Shown: positions 11,246-24,033 of the stretch, piece by piece
Numbering within the stretch: position 1 is the stretch's first letter
Layout: the number at the start of each line of letters is the position of its first letter
Assembly (NCBI GenBank): GCA_025677815.1
Contig: JAIXMP010000023.1
Coordinates: 310,001 to 374,000 of the forward strand
From: Phascolomyces articulosus
Lineage: Eukaryota; Mucoromycota; Mucoromycetes; Mucorales; Lichtheimiaceae
Reading direction: 5' to 3'
DNA: 64,000 nt
Made by a program: the position numbers and the translations under genes
Notes under the pieces: generated by a model
Seen by the model: the letters and a program-made list of their open reading frames with translations, nothing else
What the model was told of the DNA's origin: nothing
The model's database searches: none

Positions 11246-14200
11246 CTACCAAGCTATTTTTCCCGATATATGAGGTCCAGTTGCCCATACTCGATTATTA
11301 CAATCAACCAAATTCACAAATATATTTAGCCATGCTTCTTGACAAGGTCCCGTGTTAGATCCAGTCATGGATATTTCAAACATATGTTTTGGAATATGAA
11401 GTAACCCATTACATGTGAAATAAGAATTGACAATCTTGGCATCATACGTTGTTGGTGGTAATAAAAGTTTTGTCTACAATAGAATAAAAAAATTATTATT
11501 ATTATTATTGAGTTCAATTTCATCTATATAGCTATTGTGATAGTTTCTAAAGGTGAACCTTACTTGTTCATTTGGATGTGGATCTGACAAATTCTTTTTA
11601 TTCCCAAGTTTATCTGAGAAATGTTTTGTTCTTTCTTCTGTTATGGAACATACAATTGATGCTTTTTCAACCGGCACTATAAAAGTATTAGATATCCATA
11701 TTATCATCTTATTATTAAAGAATGTAGTGAAAGATCATTCTCCTTACCCTCTTTTCCTGAAAGGTTTACAAATCCTTCGAAATTGATCGTCAAGTTTTGA
11801 CCTTCTTGAAGTATAATAGGCTGTTTATCACTTAATGGAGGATCGACAGTGAGCTAAAAATAAAAAGTATGTTATATCAGTACAAGAGTTTATTTTTTCC
11901 TGTTCAGTTTTTTTTTCTTACTTGAACATTCAATGGTTTTTCTCGTCCGAAAAAGTATCGTGGTAAACTCAATGGTTGTTCCAGCATTCGTGTTATAAAT
12001 GATTGAATATCTTGTGCACAAAGCTACGGTAGTTTTTGTATCAATTAGTTAATTTCTATTCAAGCAAACAAACAATAATCGGGTTTCCTTAAAACTACTA
12101 ACCGAGTAATTATCCGAATTCTCACGCCTGTCAGAATCGTCCCAGTTAATTATCGCTTGAAGAAATTCTAAACAAATATCTTGGAGTGAAAATACGGTAG
12201 AAACAGTGGCAGTATCAATATGCATTCGTTCGTTGGCCATGGTGATTAAGGGTATCAATACAGGATCAACACAAAAGAATGCTCCAATATTTCTATTAAT
12301 AATAATAAAAAGGACCATTTATTATTTCGTTTCAAAACAGATCGGATCGAAGAGTTCTGGTGGCATCCAATCCCAAATTAAAAAAAAAATGACTTACTCG
12401 TTTTTAATAAAACTACGAATCGCATGTTCACATACTAATGCACAGACTTTATATGTTTCAAGATCCATCAAGGTGGTATCATCCATGGCAAGAAAAGACT
12501 GAGCAATAAAATCATAACGTGATGCTAATTCACCAAAATGTAACCCACATTTCTGTAACTATCCTCACCCATTTTTTTTTTAGAATGTTAGCTTTTGATC
12601 CTATCCGATATATATCCTCCTCCCCCTCCCCAATTTTTCTTCTCCTAAATATACTTACATTTTTGACAAACTTCTTCTTGTAGGATAAAGATGGATTTTG
12701 AGTTTGTTGTAGAAAAGATAATACTTGATTCAATTGATGGGCAATAGATATCATTTCCATACGAAGTTGAATATACCACATTTGAAATTGTCGAGAACCC
12801 GTGAGTGATTGAAATGCCTGAATAAATTTACATATTAAATAAACTTTTGTTCTTCATCTACTCTTTTGCGTATTCTTTTCTTCCTTCCTTTCTCCCTTAT
12901 TCACCTGAAGATAAGTCAGGCTTTCCAAATAGTATTTTCGATGATTTTCTCGAGATGATTCAGCTAAACCCAATAATGAAACAGCGGTGAGCCAGCACTT
13001 GCTTGCTTCTGATTCAACCTATTTAAATGGATAAAACATCCAGCATTGGATATGATTCATTATTGACAATGAATTCTCGAATTCTATTCTTCTCTTCTCT
13101 CCCTTTGTATAAAAATAAGGCTTACCATTCTACCAAGACTTCCATAAACACGATACATAATTTCATGCCATCCGTTACAACCTGCATCTGAGGCAATGAT
13201 ATAGAGAAACCATCCATTGTCTGTATAGACTTGCTTTTGTTGTTCCCATGCACCAAACTTTTCAAGTTGTGATAGTATTTTGCCGGATAATTCATGTCGT
13301 TTTTCCAAATGAATACCTGATGTACGTAATAATAATTGAACAATACTGACCTATATATTTGTGTGTAATAAAAGATTAGAGAGACAAAATTATACCCTCA
13401 CTGCCAATAACTCATCACTGATAATAGTAAAAAATGAAAAGTTGTTGCACATACAAAAAGTTTGGGTCGGTTGGTGCATGATTTTAATGTTGTCAATGCA
13501 ACGTCGGGAAACCAATTGGGTGTATCATGACAACCATTGGCTATCTCCAATAGAAAGGGAGCAAACAGTTGCACAGCAACATCATCTATTGATAAAACCC
13601 AACATTTCATAAATAATTTGCATTTGGATATATACATATATACATATATACTTGGTGGGAGCACGTTCACTTGTTAATAATAGTATACTCACCTTGATTT
13701 GTAACCATCTTTTCAAAGTTATTCTGGAAAGATTTTGTACATTCTTCTCCGTCTTGTAATAGCAGTAAATGTGCTTGTAACTTGAATAAATGGCGAGCCT
13801 GAGTAACAAAATACATGTCAGATCAAGAACTGTTAATGTGTCGCCTCAATATCCATCACTTCATAAATATATATATTTCTTGTTATTACCTGACGTATAC
13901 TTAATTTCCCAACACTTGTTTTATCTACAAGTTGAGATAAATACGATTCTTCAATCTTTTTACCAAGACGTGTAGCGATGGCTTTGAGATCTGATACGGC
14001 TTCCGAAGATATACCTCTATCATAGGATCGAGCTGCTACCTGTAAAGGTTGTTGTTGTTTTGTATCTTGATGCGCCAATTCAAATAGAATCATTAAAAAC
14101 TTGGCACACGCAATAGCTAATACATAATGTTCCGATGCTAATGCCTGCACTAGTCTTTGTTCACATAATGTCAATGCTTGGATAAAATCACTCTGACTTT

Positions 14201-15868
14201 CGGATTGCCATGTTTCTCGCATCATAAACCATACCAAAGGACGATAAGATCGAAGTAAAGATTGTGCACATGAATAACGTCGTTCCATCAGTGTTATACT
14301 GTTTGTATCTCGATTTAACAAGGATAATAATCGCTATAAAAAGACATGTATTTTTCAAGCGATTCGTTGATTATCCAAAGTAGCGATATCCATCATTTTC
14401 TTTTTTTATCTCCCATAACATGACCCGTGCCTTCCTTTCCATTCTTTTCCATACAATAACTTACATAGATATGAGATGGATCAATAGATAAATCATTGTT
14501 GGCAAGTAATGAAAGATCATCCAATGCACTAAGACATACAGCTTTTCGACTATCATCACAAGCAAATGTAAACACACGATCCAACTAGAATAAAGGTACG
14601 ATATATTTTTTTAATAAGTGCTATTTATTTTACGATTCTTTCTCCAAGTGCATCCAAATTTGTTATCTCTTTTTTTTTACCTGTTCTTTTCGATCCAATA
14701 GAGCTTGACTTAAAAGTAAACTGAGAGTCCTTAATACGACCATCACCAAATTTTGATCCACTTTGGGATTTTCCAATAAACTAACACATACACTTTTTGC
14801 CTTTTTCATAGATGCGTAAATTCAGTCATCCATCATCATTTCTGAAATCCATTCCTTTAATATAGATAGAGCAAGTGCTTTCACTGACCTGTCGTGCAAC
14901 TGCAATATTATGATGCATGTGTCGAAATAATTGAACTAGTCGAAGTTTGATATTCACATCTATGTGTGGATCTGGTAAATAGGAAAAAAAGTAAATCACA
15001 TAAACCCTTGCATGTTCTAAAAAACATATACATCTCTCATATGTATTACCTTTTAATTTGGCTTCAATCGTTGGGAAGACGGTAGGTGAGAATTGTATTG
15101 ATTGTGCACAAAATCTATCCGCTGCCCATATAGCTGCTTCGGCTTCTGCTCGATCCGTTGCTTCTTCTAATCGTTGTAAGACTCTAAATATATAATCATC
15201 ATCATATCCAAAAGAAAACACTTTAATAACATCCCTTTTCAAATCCATGTCATTATCAATGGAAAGAAATACTTACGCGTGTTGAACATCCACCTTGTTT
15301 GCAATAATAACTGACATACAACCCAATACTCTAGTCATGTGAGTTCAATGAAATGCTTATCATCTTTCCACTTTTCCTCTCTCTCTCTCTCTCTTTTTTT
15401 TCTTTCTCAGATGCATCCTATATTACCGTAAAGCAAGGGCTCGAGATACTGTATCGTTACTATTTAAAACAGGTAATATACGTCGCATACTTTCTTCTAC
15501 ATTGATCACCTTGATCAAATGTTGATCGGCTTGTTTAAATACTTTATAGATATGAAACTTGATTACATTATTGCTATATAATTTTCAAATTGTTAACCTT
15601 TTTTTTCTCCCCTTCCATTGAAAAATAGATCGTGTAGTGGATCATGGATATATATTCACCTTGTACGAAACCAATCAGCAAGTTTTAAAATAGCAGCATT
15701 AATTACAACAGGATAAGGAAATTGATTAAAAACATCAGCAAACATGGCCAGAGCATGGATCTGAATTCCTTGAATGGCAATTACTACACCGTGTGATTTC
15801 GCGTTAAAACGCGATTCAATCTCGAGTAATGCTCTGTGTCCTTCTGTTTGTTCTCGTGAGGTGGACAT
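11246..15868 (-). CDS. INTS7: Integrator complex subunit 7 homologue (INTS7)
   Basis: Nineteen minus-strand exons close in phase to 981 aa (human INTS7 is 962 aa). Boundaries: 15868-15660, 15573-15427, 15330-15277, 15183-15050, 14971-14889, 14800-14681, 14584-14465, 14333-13890, 13798-13693, 13585-13455, 13350-13126, 13018-12905, 12817-12659, 12558-12398, 12292-12103, 12023-11922, 11853-11748, 11676-11564, 11473-11246. INTS7 landmarks occur in order: FPYPVVINAAILKLADWFR near residue 60, a SNDTVSRALALRVLG repeat, LFRHMHHNIAVARQ, DDSRKAVCLSALDDLSLLAN, the LQKCGLHFGELASRYDFIAQ segment, and the C-terminal beta domain with SLPRYFFG and VWATGPHI. The N-terminal half is HEAT-like helical repeats. 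Integrator is a nuclear complex that attenuates RNA polymerase II transcription and cleaves nascent snRNA; INTS7 is a scaffold subunit. Confidence 0.92.
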
Positions 15869-16847
15869 TGTACACGTCTTTTTTTTATCTACTTTTTGTT
15901 GTTGTTGTTGTTGTTGTTGTCCTGGATTGCGAGTTCAATGGAAGAAAATGACGGTCAAAATGTTAACTGGGAGGATTTGAAATAAATGGGTGTGTTTGGA
16001 GAGAAAGTGATTGTGTATCAGGAACACAACACAAATGCTTTTTGGAATTATGCTTGTCAGAAATACAGAAGACCGACCGGAGATCCATTTTTATAATAGT
16101 TACCATCAGAATAAAAAAAATTGCTTTGGATCACTCATCATTTCCAAAGATAATATGTTAGTTTCTTTCATTGTTATATTTTCTGCGTAAACAGCCAACA
16201 AGATATTTTATTTGTTTAATAATAAGAGTGTCAACGATTATCCTGGCTTCTTGTGGTCTACATGTGTACGTACATGTTAAGCATCATTTTAGTGGCACAG
16301 CCATCAACTTCTTATATATAAAAATAAGTTATGTTTTTATTCTGTAAGATACTTTAATATCTAAATTTATATGATTCTTAGTGTTCATCTTCAACTAATG
16401 CTATGATATAGAGTATAGTAAAAAGAATGTATATTTGACTGCTCAGCATATTTTCAGTTGCCATTTTTAACCAGCAATCCAGAACGTGGGAAATGTTTTG
16501 TTTATCACATTCAGATAGATATTCCAGAATAACTCTTCATTACTAGCAAAATGCATATGTATATATATATATATATTGTACTGTGAATATAAATCACCAC
16601 TTAAACATAATCACATCTTATAGCAATAACAAGTAATTCGCAAACTACGCAAATGTATCTTACATATAGAAGAGCATTTCTTTATATGGAAATCCTTCCA
16701 TTTGATTTATGGTTGAAATTCCCGATTTAGTGTAAAGCTCAAATGACCAAACGTTTTTTTTTTTTTTTTTTTTTTTTCCTTTCATTTCTACTATTTCTTT
16801 TTCTTATTGCTATTTCTCTCCCGTCACCTTATAAACGTTAAAAAAAA
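15869..16847. other. Intergenic region between divergent genes
   Basis: Promoter space shared by INTS7 (-) and the small membrane protein at 16848 (+). It holds a short GTT/AAC-type triplet run near 15897, an AT dinucleotide run near 16558 and a run of more than 20 T near 16755. No coding sequence was seen. Confidence 0.5.
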
Positions 16848-17558
16848 ATGGAAAAAAAAAAGGATAGTAATACGAGTGATGATGCAACTGAAATAACAGA
16901 AAGCGGGGGCTGGGGCGGGGGTGGGGGCGGATTGAAACCTAACCAGTATATTCCCATTATCGTCGTTCTAGTCTATCTATTTTCTACATGGGCGTATTTT
17001 TGTCATTATGCAATATTCAAACAAGGTAAAAAGAAAAATTTTCTATGAGATAAAAATAAATAGTTGCATAAGAATTCAACTGTTGATCTATTGAATAAGC
17101 CATACATCTTTATGCTACCATTACATATAGGCCCCAGAAATTATGCAAGGGATGATAATATTTTTTGTGGGATTCTTTTTCCCGTATTACTACCAGCTTG
17201 GTTGATTTATGGGATTTTATATTTAATCTTTGCTCCTGCTAATAGAGAGGAAGGGTTAAGATATTGGCTGACCGTAAACTGCTGTTATTGTAGTCCTTCC
17301 ATTTTTTTATTCCGCTATTCGAAGTGCATATCATTACAACGTATGCGGTGTGCCCAGTATTGTAATTGCTGTTTACCTACTACTATGAATGATGGCGGGG
17401 ATAAAGTTGATGATAATCCAACCCTTGATGATATCGCAGTAGCATCATTTGTTGTCATGGACAACGGTAACGACAAACATGATACAACATCATTGTCAGT
17501 ATCAAAGGCAGATGTGTATTATCCTGTTGTTGAGGAGCCGAATGTATATAGAAATTAA
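16848..17558 (+). CDS. Small Cys-rich two-helix membrane protein, family member A
   Basis: Two exons (16848-17025, 17131-17558; phase-1 intron) give 201 aa. An acidic, Gly-rich N-terminus is followed by helix 1 (about residues 33-56, from YIPIIVVLVYLF), a short loop with ARDDN, helix 2 (about 72-95, CGILFPVLLPAWLIYGILYL), then a Cys-rich block (about 105-140) with CCYC and CNCC, and an acidic, Thr/Ser-rich tail ending near YYPVVEEP. The layout, Cys block, YYP tail and intron phase are shared with the gene at 60875-61765 (minus strand), so the two are probable paralogues. The clustered cysteines beside a helix could be palmitoylation sites; that is inference. No known family was recognised. 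Confidence 0.65.
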
Positions 17559-17995
17559 GACAAACTCATGTACATATGTATATCTATGACTCCTTATTAG
17601 TTTCCACGATACTCACCCTCACAACTCCTTTAATATTGTATATAATATTTTATCTATACCCTGCATATTTATACAACTATGAGCACCACTGCATAGTTTA
17701 TATCTACACCTGTAGTCGCATTGCACGTTTACACTTAAAGCTAATATATATTTTACTTGATCACCGTTGATCCAGAGTGCATCAATTATACATTATCCCA
17801 TCCCTCCATCCATCCATCTTTTCCTATTATGCTATATATCAATCCAAATCCGCTCATTGCAGTTACAAAATCATACCCTTATTTAAAATTTATTTTTCTA
17901 GGCAAAGATATCTTTATACATATATAATTACATGTAGTAAAAAAAAAAAAGGTCGTCTATATTATATATCAATGTTGTAGTATTGATATAATAAT
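17559..17995. other. Intergenic region between convergent genes
   Basis: AT-rich 3' flanks of the membrane protein gene (+) and the thioesterase gene (-). A short open frame at 17576-17770 is Tyr/Leu/Ile-rich and not convincing. Nothing else was seen. Confidence 0.5.
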
Positions 17996-18141
17996 CTATT
18001 TCTTGTTGTTTCCAATCTCATTTTCAGGATGTGCATATGCTTGGGCAACAAACTTGTTATGACGGCCAGTAGCAACTAGATTTTATAACAAAAGCCATCT
18101 TTTAATTAATACAAATAGACGGCCTCTTACTTCCCAAGTAA

Positions 18142-18191
<50 letters not shown>

Positions 18192-19041
18192 AATGATTAC
18201 CTAAACGACCATTGGATGATAATTCTACGCTGGTAAATGCCAATGTTTTACCAAGTTTATCGCATCGACAATCCTAAATTATAACATCCCAAACATACAA
18301 TACTTGAATAATCTAGTTCTACAATAACACAACAGATTCAAAGAATTGGTAGTAAAATCGGAACTTACAATGGTAACAACTTGGCCTTCCTTAGCTCCAG
18401 AAATATAACTGATATTGATATCCGTGCTTACACCAGTGGCATATAATCCCTTTGATGCTAATGCTAATGATCCACCAATATCTACCTAATAATTTCATTT
18501 CACATGCATTAGGTGATTGACAGATACAAATGAACCAATTTATAAATGAAGTGAATTTATCTGGCTTACCACAGTTGCCAAGAGACCGCCATGGACAGAT
18601 TGAAGTCGATTCTATTATATGTATATATCAATATTCGGCATAATTTTTTTGATCTGTCAACTAATTATATTAATATTTACCAAATGCTGTTTTTCGACAG
18701 TAAATTCGGCTTGAACTCGACCTTCTTCACTATTGATCACCCGAAGCTACGTATGTCAAAAAAAAAACAGACAGGATACATATCAGATCCATATTGAATA
18801 TAACCCCTTTATGCTATTGTATTTTTCCTGATTCTTACCCCTGGGAGAACAAGCGAGTCATATCCTCCTTCAGTTTGAAAGCTCTATTATTATTTTTCAG
18901 ATAAGGAACGAAAATGACAGGAAGTGAGTTACCAAAAGAGAATCAACACATGCTGAAAGAACCATTTGTGTTCATATATGGATTTACCTTCAGGACTTTT
19001 TGGACCATGCCAGGGGATCGAAGAGCAGTAGTAGGAATCAT
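17996..19041 (-). CDS. Hotdog-fold acyl-CoA thioesterase (ACOT13/4HBT-like)
   Basis: Seven minus-strand exons (19041-18988, 18883-18839, 18746-18681, 18611-18570, 18485-18369, 18273-18201, 18075-17996) splice to 158 aa, the usual size for ACOT13-type enzymes. The hotdog signature is clear: QSVHGGLLATVVDIGGSLAL (about residues 60-79) with the HGG turn and the Asp of the active-site helix, followed by VSTDINISYISGAKEGQVV and DKLGKTLAFTSVEL, the last very close to mammalian ACOT13. The enzyme should hydrolyse acyl-CoA esters, probably in the mitochondrion or cytosol; no targeting peptide is obvious. The last intron contains a 42-base homopolymer run. Six introns in 477 coding bases is dense even for this window. 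Confidence 0.85.
18145..18186. repeat. 42-base poly-A tract inside a thioesterase intron
   Basis: Uninterrupted A on the + strand, which reads as poly-T in the last intron of the minus-strand thioesterase gene (18076-18200). It occupies a third of the intron. Confidence 0.95.
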
Positions 19042-21009
19042 GACTTTATATAAAGTGGATTGAGTGGGAATGAACAAGCGAAAAAAAAAGAAGTTACAGA
19101 ATTGAAGTCTGTGTGTCTAAAAAAAAACGACAAAACTCGGAACTAGTGTGGAGCGGTTAATTCTTTTTCCAGCCTCATGTGTCAGATTTATAAATTGTGA
19201 GAGATTATTCGACGATTGTTTTTACCATAAACTCAAAGTGACATATATTTCAAGTATCCTCAAGATCTTGGGAAATGAAATAGAAGATAATTTGAGATGT
19301 ATAATATAAAATACAGGCGTTTATAAAAAAAGACCATATGTACTTTGAATCCAGCATCCGCTGGCTGACAACGTGAACTAGAACTAGTGACGCGTCAAAA
19401 AGTACTCCATCGAGGAGGGAGAGAGAAAGGGGGTAAACTATATTTAAGCTGGTAAATGGAGCAATGAGTTTATATTTGTTGAGTGATCTTCAAATACTAC
19501 ATCTTCGTCTTAAATGGTTTACTTACCAAAGCAAATTAAAAAAAAAACATAAAAGAAATGTGCAAAAAGAAAAAGATCTAATAGAAGAGAATTAATTATT
19601 AGAATACATAGATAAATATCAATATTCACACATTAACTTGATGATACACCTCTCCAATACCCAACTAAGCATCATGATAATGAAAGTCATACATATCTTG
19701 AAATAAGCAAAAAAAAAAAGGGCGAGTTTAAAGACATCCCAGGTCAAAGCATGACCTAAAACAGAAAACAGGGTAGATATATATTTCAGTAGGAATGACG
19801 TGATACGGCAAAGGATTAAACCAACATATATGATGAAAGATGGACGATATAGCATGACGATGAATCGGTACAGCGTACATGATAAAAGTTTGTTCAGGGT
19901 GGCTTGATCAACGGATGTTCATGATGCAATATAAAGTAGAATTAAAGACCAAAGATCATGTGACACAACAAAGAATTACCGAAGAAGGATGGCTTGACAC
20001 ATGGTAGTAATAAAATAATCCCATAGTATATGCGATCAATGGAAACATACAACGTAGTGTATAGCATGGATGACCGAAGGAGATTGATATAAGAGAGCAA
20101 CAACTTGGATGACTAATAAAGAAGATGGATAACACAAAAAAAAAGATTTGTAAGTATTATCAACAGGTAGAAGACACATTATAAATATAATCCAATCAAG
20201 AAAAAAAAGGTGTCAAAAGAAATTCAATAACATACCATAATATATCGCACCATGTTTGGGAGGAAAACAACAGGAAACAATGTTATATGACCAAAAAGAT
20301 GAGTGTGACGACAGCCGCATCAAGGATGGATGGATGAAACGATCAGCAAAATGGTGAATCAGAGCAGAAACATTTAGACAAGGATGACCACAAAAAGTTT
20401 ACCAAGAGGATCAAGGGACAGATAGACCATGGGAGTTTGACTGGATGGATTGGAGCCAGAGAACCATGGATGGATGGAGCAAGACCTTGCTGCATGATGG
20501 ATTGTGATGAAAAGAAATAATGATGGATGATAAATGATTGGATGATTAAATAAAAAAAAAAAAGAAAAAAGAAGAACCCTTTTTATACTTTTTCAATATT
20601 GAAACAATGAACCATTTTTCAATCCTTTATAACTTTATCAATTTTGATCAATATAAGACGAGATGAGTCTTGTTTTAAAGCTAATAACCTAGACTTTTTT
20701 GATATATGTTTTTCATTGTAATGATATTTGATGATATAGTTATATATTTATTTAAAAATAATAAAGTAATATTTTGACAAGATGATCGTATGACAACTTC
20801 TAAAAACGGAAATTTCAAAATAGCTGTGACATCTAAACGGAAGATTTTTTTATTGGATGAGTGATAAAGTTGATAAGAGAGGATTGCTTTTTTTTTAAAA
20901 GAGTATACTGGATGATTGATGTATTGATTAATAAGAGGATGATATCATTTCTATGTACATAATTAAAGAACAATAAGCATGTTCTTTATGTATGTCGGGC
21001 AAAGACGGA

Positions 21010-21260
21010 GAGGACTTTTTTTTTTAAAAAAAAAAGAAGCCATTGAACTTACTTGAATTTGCTGACATGACCTTACTAGACATTCAATAATAAAACTGAC
21101 ATGATTAGAAAGAGAAAAAGATAGGCTTTCTGTCAATATATCATTACAGATCTAAAGTGAATGTTTTTGTTGAGTTAAAAAGTACTTGATATGTCATGAT
21201 TATGGATCACTTATTAACAAGAGTAGAAATTTATTATCATGAAAACAATGACGAAAATGA
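21010..21260. repeat. Diverged direct repeat, copy 1
   Basis: The copy begins with a T-run/A-run block followed by GAAGCCATTGAAC, then an AATAATAAAACTGACATGAT stretch with AGAAAGAGAAAAAGAT, and ends near ATCATGAAAACAATGACG. The same landmarks recur in the same order about 390 bp downstream. Confidence 0.55.
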
Positions 21261-21404
21261 TTAATGATATCGGAATCAACTTAATAAAGAGATAAGGTGA
21301 TGATATCATCTTGTCATACGTAATTTTTTTCAAAGAAAAATCATGCATAATAATGAATCTTATCTTCCAGCCAAAACAGGATGATGGTAGAAGGATGGGA
21401 GGAT

Positions 21405-21695
21405 GTTTTTTTTTAAAAAAAAAAACAAGCCATTGAACAAGATCGCGTTAATCGACGTGATGTTAAAAAATAACTATTAATAAAATTAGAATGATTAGAA
21501 TGAGAAAAAGATGGATTCTTTGATGATATAGATATATCATTATTGTTATATATAATACATAAATGTAGATAATGATTTAAAAATAAAGACTTTTTTTTGG
21601 AAATTTTATGATAGCAGATCATTAATTAACTAAAATAAAAATAAATAAAAAATACCTTATCTAAACATGAAAACAATGTCAAAAATGGCTATTAA
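21405..21695. repeat. Diverged direct repeat, copy 2
   Basis: The copy opens with the same T-run/A-run block and CAAGCCATTGAAC, followed by TTAGAATGATTAGAATGAG plus AAAAAGAT, a TATATCATTA motif, and the terminal AACATGAAAACAATGTC. Identity to copy 1 is patchy, suggesting an old tandem duplication. Confidence 0.55.
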
Positions 21696-23397
21696 AACCG
21701 AAAAGGATTGTGTGCTTTATTCTTTTTTTAATTGGATAACAAATAATAGTATGATAGTAGCAAAGAGATAGAGGACTCATAATAATGGAATATAATGGAA
21801 ATATAGTTAATATCCCAGAAAAGGGTTTTTCTGGTGCTATTAAAAGGAAAATGCATTGGGCTTGCTGTTCAGTGTATTATATAATGGGGCTATTATAATA
21901 AAAAAAACATGAGTGTGTGGTGAACCACCCTAATGTATGATAGATTCATTCATTCATTAATAATCGGTTAAGCATCATTCCATAATAAAACATGGTACAA
22001 CCATTGATAAACTATATCACTCTTGATTTGTTGTTCATTATTAATAATCTGGAATACAAAAGAAAGATTGTGAAGAATAGAAAAGAAGTACATTGATTAC
22101 TAAACAGGACAATAAAAAGATATACCTATCAGTACCATTTTTTATTACATTCCATTTCATCTCATATTACAGAAGTAATAATTTTTTTATAAGATTCTTT
22201 ATCGTGACTCTACTATAAAAGAGGACATGATGCTCCTTCTAAATGCTCACTCTTCCACATATGCTTAATCATTGCATTCAGAGAATTTAGAAACTGTGGT
22301 GTCCTAAAAATAAAAATATAGAGTATTCGAAAAATAGGATTCGTATCCTTGATAATATTGTAAAATACCTGTACATAGAACAATAGAAATAATCTTAATC
22401 TTTGATTTTATCTTTATTTACAATAAATCGTATTTCAAAAGACCTCTCTTTTTTTTTGAACTATCTATTCTACGTACAACACAGAAACTTATAAAAACAA
22501 ACATTGAGTAGATCAAACCTTACATTATTAATTATGTAATATTTCTTGCTTTCACCATTATGATAAGAATTAGAACAGACAGCAAACACATATAGGGTGC
22601 ACACCTTTTTAACTTGGTTTATTTCGAAGATCAAGTCTTTTATATGCAAAATGGTGATGAACTTTTTTTTACTGCATTGCTTTTTATTTCTAATATACAC
22701 TGTTGGCTGCCAATAAATTTACATCACCATTTCCATAAATGAAAGGCGTTACGTTACAGACAGACAGGCAGCCAAACCAAATCCTAAAGGCGCTTTTCAT
22801 ACTCCATATAAAACACCTTAAAAGGGAAGATTGTAAAATTACACATTAACAACACGTGTCAATATTTGAGAAAAGGATGGCTGTAAGATATGTACAATAC
22901 CAGGGAGAAAACATGTAAGCAGTCGGTCAGTAACTTTTTACGCTATCAATATTCGTTCATAATCAGATTATTATATATCTTCAAGAATTAATGGTAAGAT
23001 CTGTTAGGTTTCAGGGCACATTATTTACATGACAAAAGAATGAAATGTCACTAAATTATTAGATTTAGACACCCAGCTGTTTACAAATAAAAGAGGGTAG
23101 ATATCATTGAAGTTGCTATTGATAGGTGTAACAAACGAATGTTGAAAAACGATGTGAGTTCTGGGAAAATATACCAAACTTATGGGAGATAATTAAAACT
23201 GTTGCGTTTCTATACAAAATTAAATACGATCTCTTTCTTTTTTTTCCTCATCCATCCAATTATACTGTCATCCAACAACCCAAACCCACCATCAATAACA
23301 TCAATTCTACCATAAATAATCCTCTCATTTTGTGAGATAGGGTATTGCTCTATTATACGACCGTGTAATCTTTTTTCGTTTTTCATCGGTCATGCGT

Positions 23398-24033
23398 TTA
23401 TTTAAATTGATTTCTAATGACCTGCTTTTCCTTGTTGTGAATCTGCTCGAAACCTTCAGGAGTACCGGGAATCTTCTTTTCCAAGCCCTATTAAATATCA
23501 TATAACCAAAAATTAGATTCAATCGAAATAATACATGAAAGATATGAATATGAATTGTATAACACATACCAGCTTTTCAAAAACACAAGTATTAAAGGTA
23601 CGTTCAGGCTTGCGGCAGGAATACAATTCTTGATTGTGGTTTTCCAAACATTGCCAGTGAGCATCGAATTCCTTACTGCAGTTTTCTCGCAACTTGGTAA
23701 TTCTAAAAAATAAAGATCGCGAGTTTTATTTTTATAAATATTCACTCGTCTATAATTATAAAAAAAAAACAAATTTTATTTCTCTTACAAGTCAATGGCA
23801 CACCGGGTAACCTTGCGACCTTCCTTGAGACAATGTTCAGGATCGTTGTTTTCAGCCTTGCAAAGCATGAAGTCTTCATTGTATGCCTTACAGTATTGAC
23901 CAATGAAAAATGACGCGCTCTTTAATGGTGCTGATGTGGCTCCCACTTCGTCCACCTTGGGAACGCTTTCAGGGAGTGGAGTAGGATCAACGTATTCTGT
24001 TTTGGTGAAGCCGGAAGATAGATGGGTTGCCAT
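23398..24033 (-). CDS. NDUFA8: Mitochondrial complex I subunit NDUFA8 (twin CX9C protein)
   Basis: Three minus-strand exons (24033-23789, 23702-23570, 23487-23398) give 155 aa, within the usual range of fungal NDUFA8-type subunits. Four CX9C motifs are visible: CKAYNEDFMLC, CLKEGRKVTRC, CSKEFDAHWQC and CRKPERTFNTC. This is the double CHCH arrangement of NDUFA8, which is imported through the Mia40 pathway and sits on the intermembrane-space face of the complex I membrane arm. The C-terminus has the conserved GLEKKIPGTPEG segment. The start MATHLSSGFTKTEYVDPTPL is well placed. An acceptor-like TATAG just upstream suggests a possible 5' UTR intron. Retention of complex I fits a non-Saccharomyces fungus. 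Confidence 0.93.

Larger units (their letters stand above)
19042..23397. other. 4.3-kb gene-poor region with diverged repeats
   Basis: No gene model could be built. A minus-strand open frame at 19619-19855 is hydrophobic, and other coding-like stretches on the same strand occur at about 20050-20110 and 20240-20350, but no consistent exon chain was found. 20300-20520 is rich in GGAT/GATGG units. A diverged direct duplication covers about 21010-21700 (listed separately). Confidence 0.4.

Noticed and set aside
19619..19855. Hydrophobic minus-strand frame and nearby coding-like pieces to 20500
   Set aside because: I tried to chain these pieces into a membrane-protein gene, but stops and missing splice sites prevented a consistent model.
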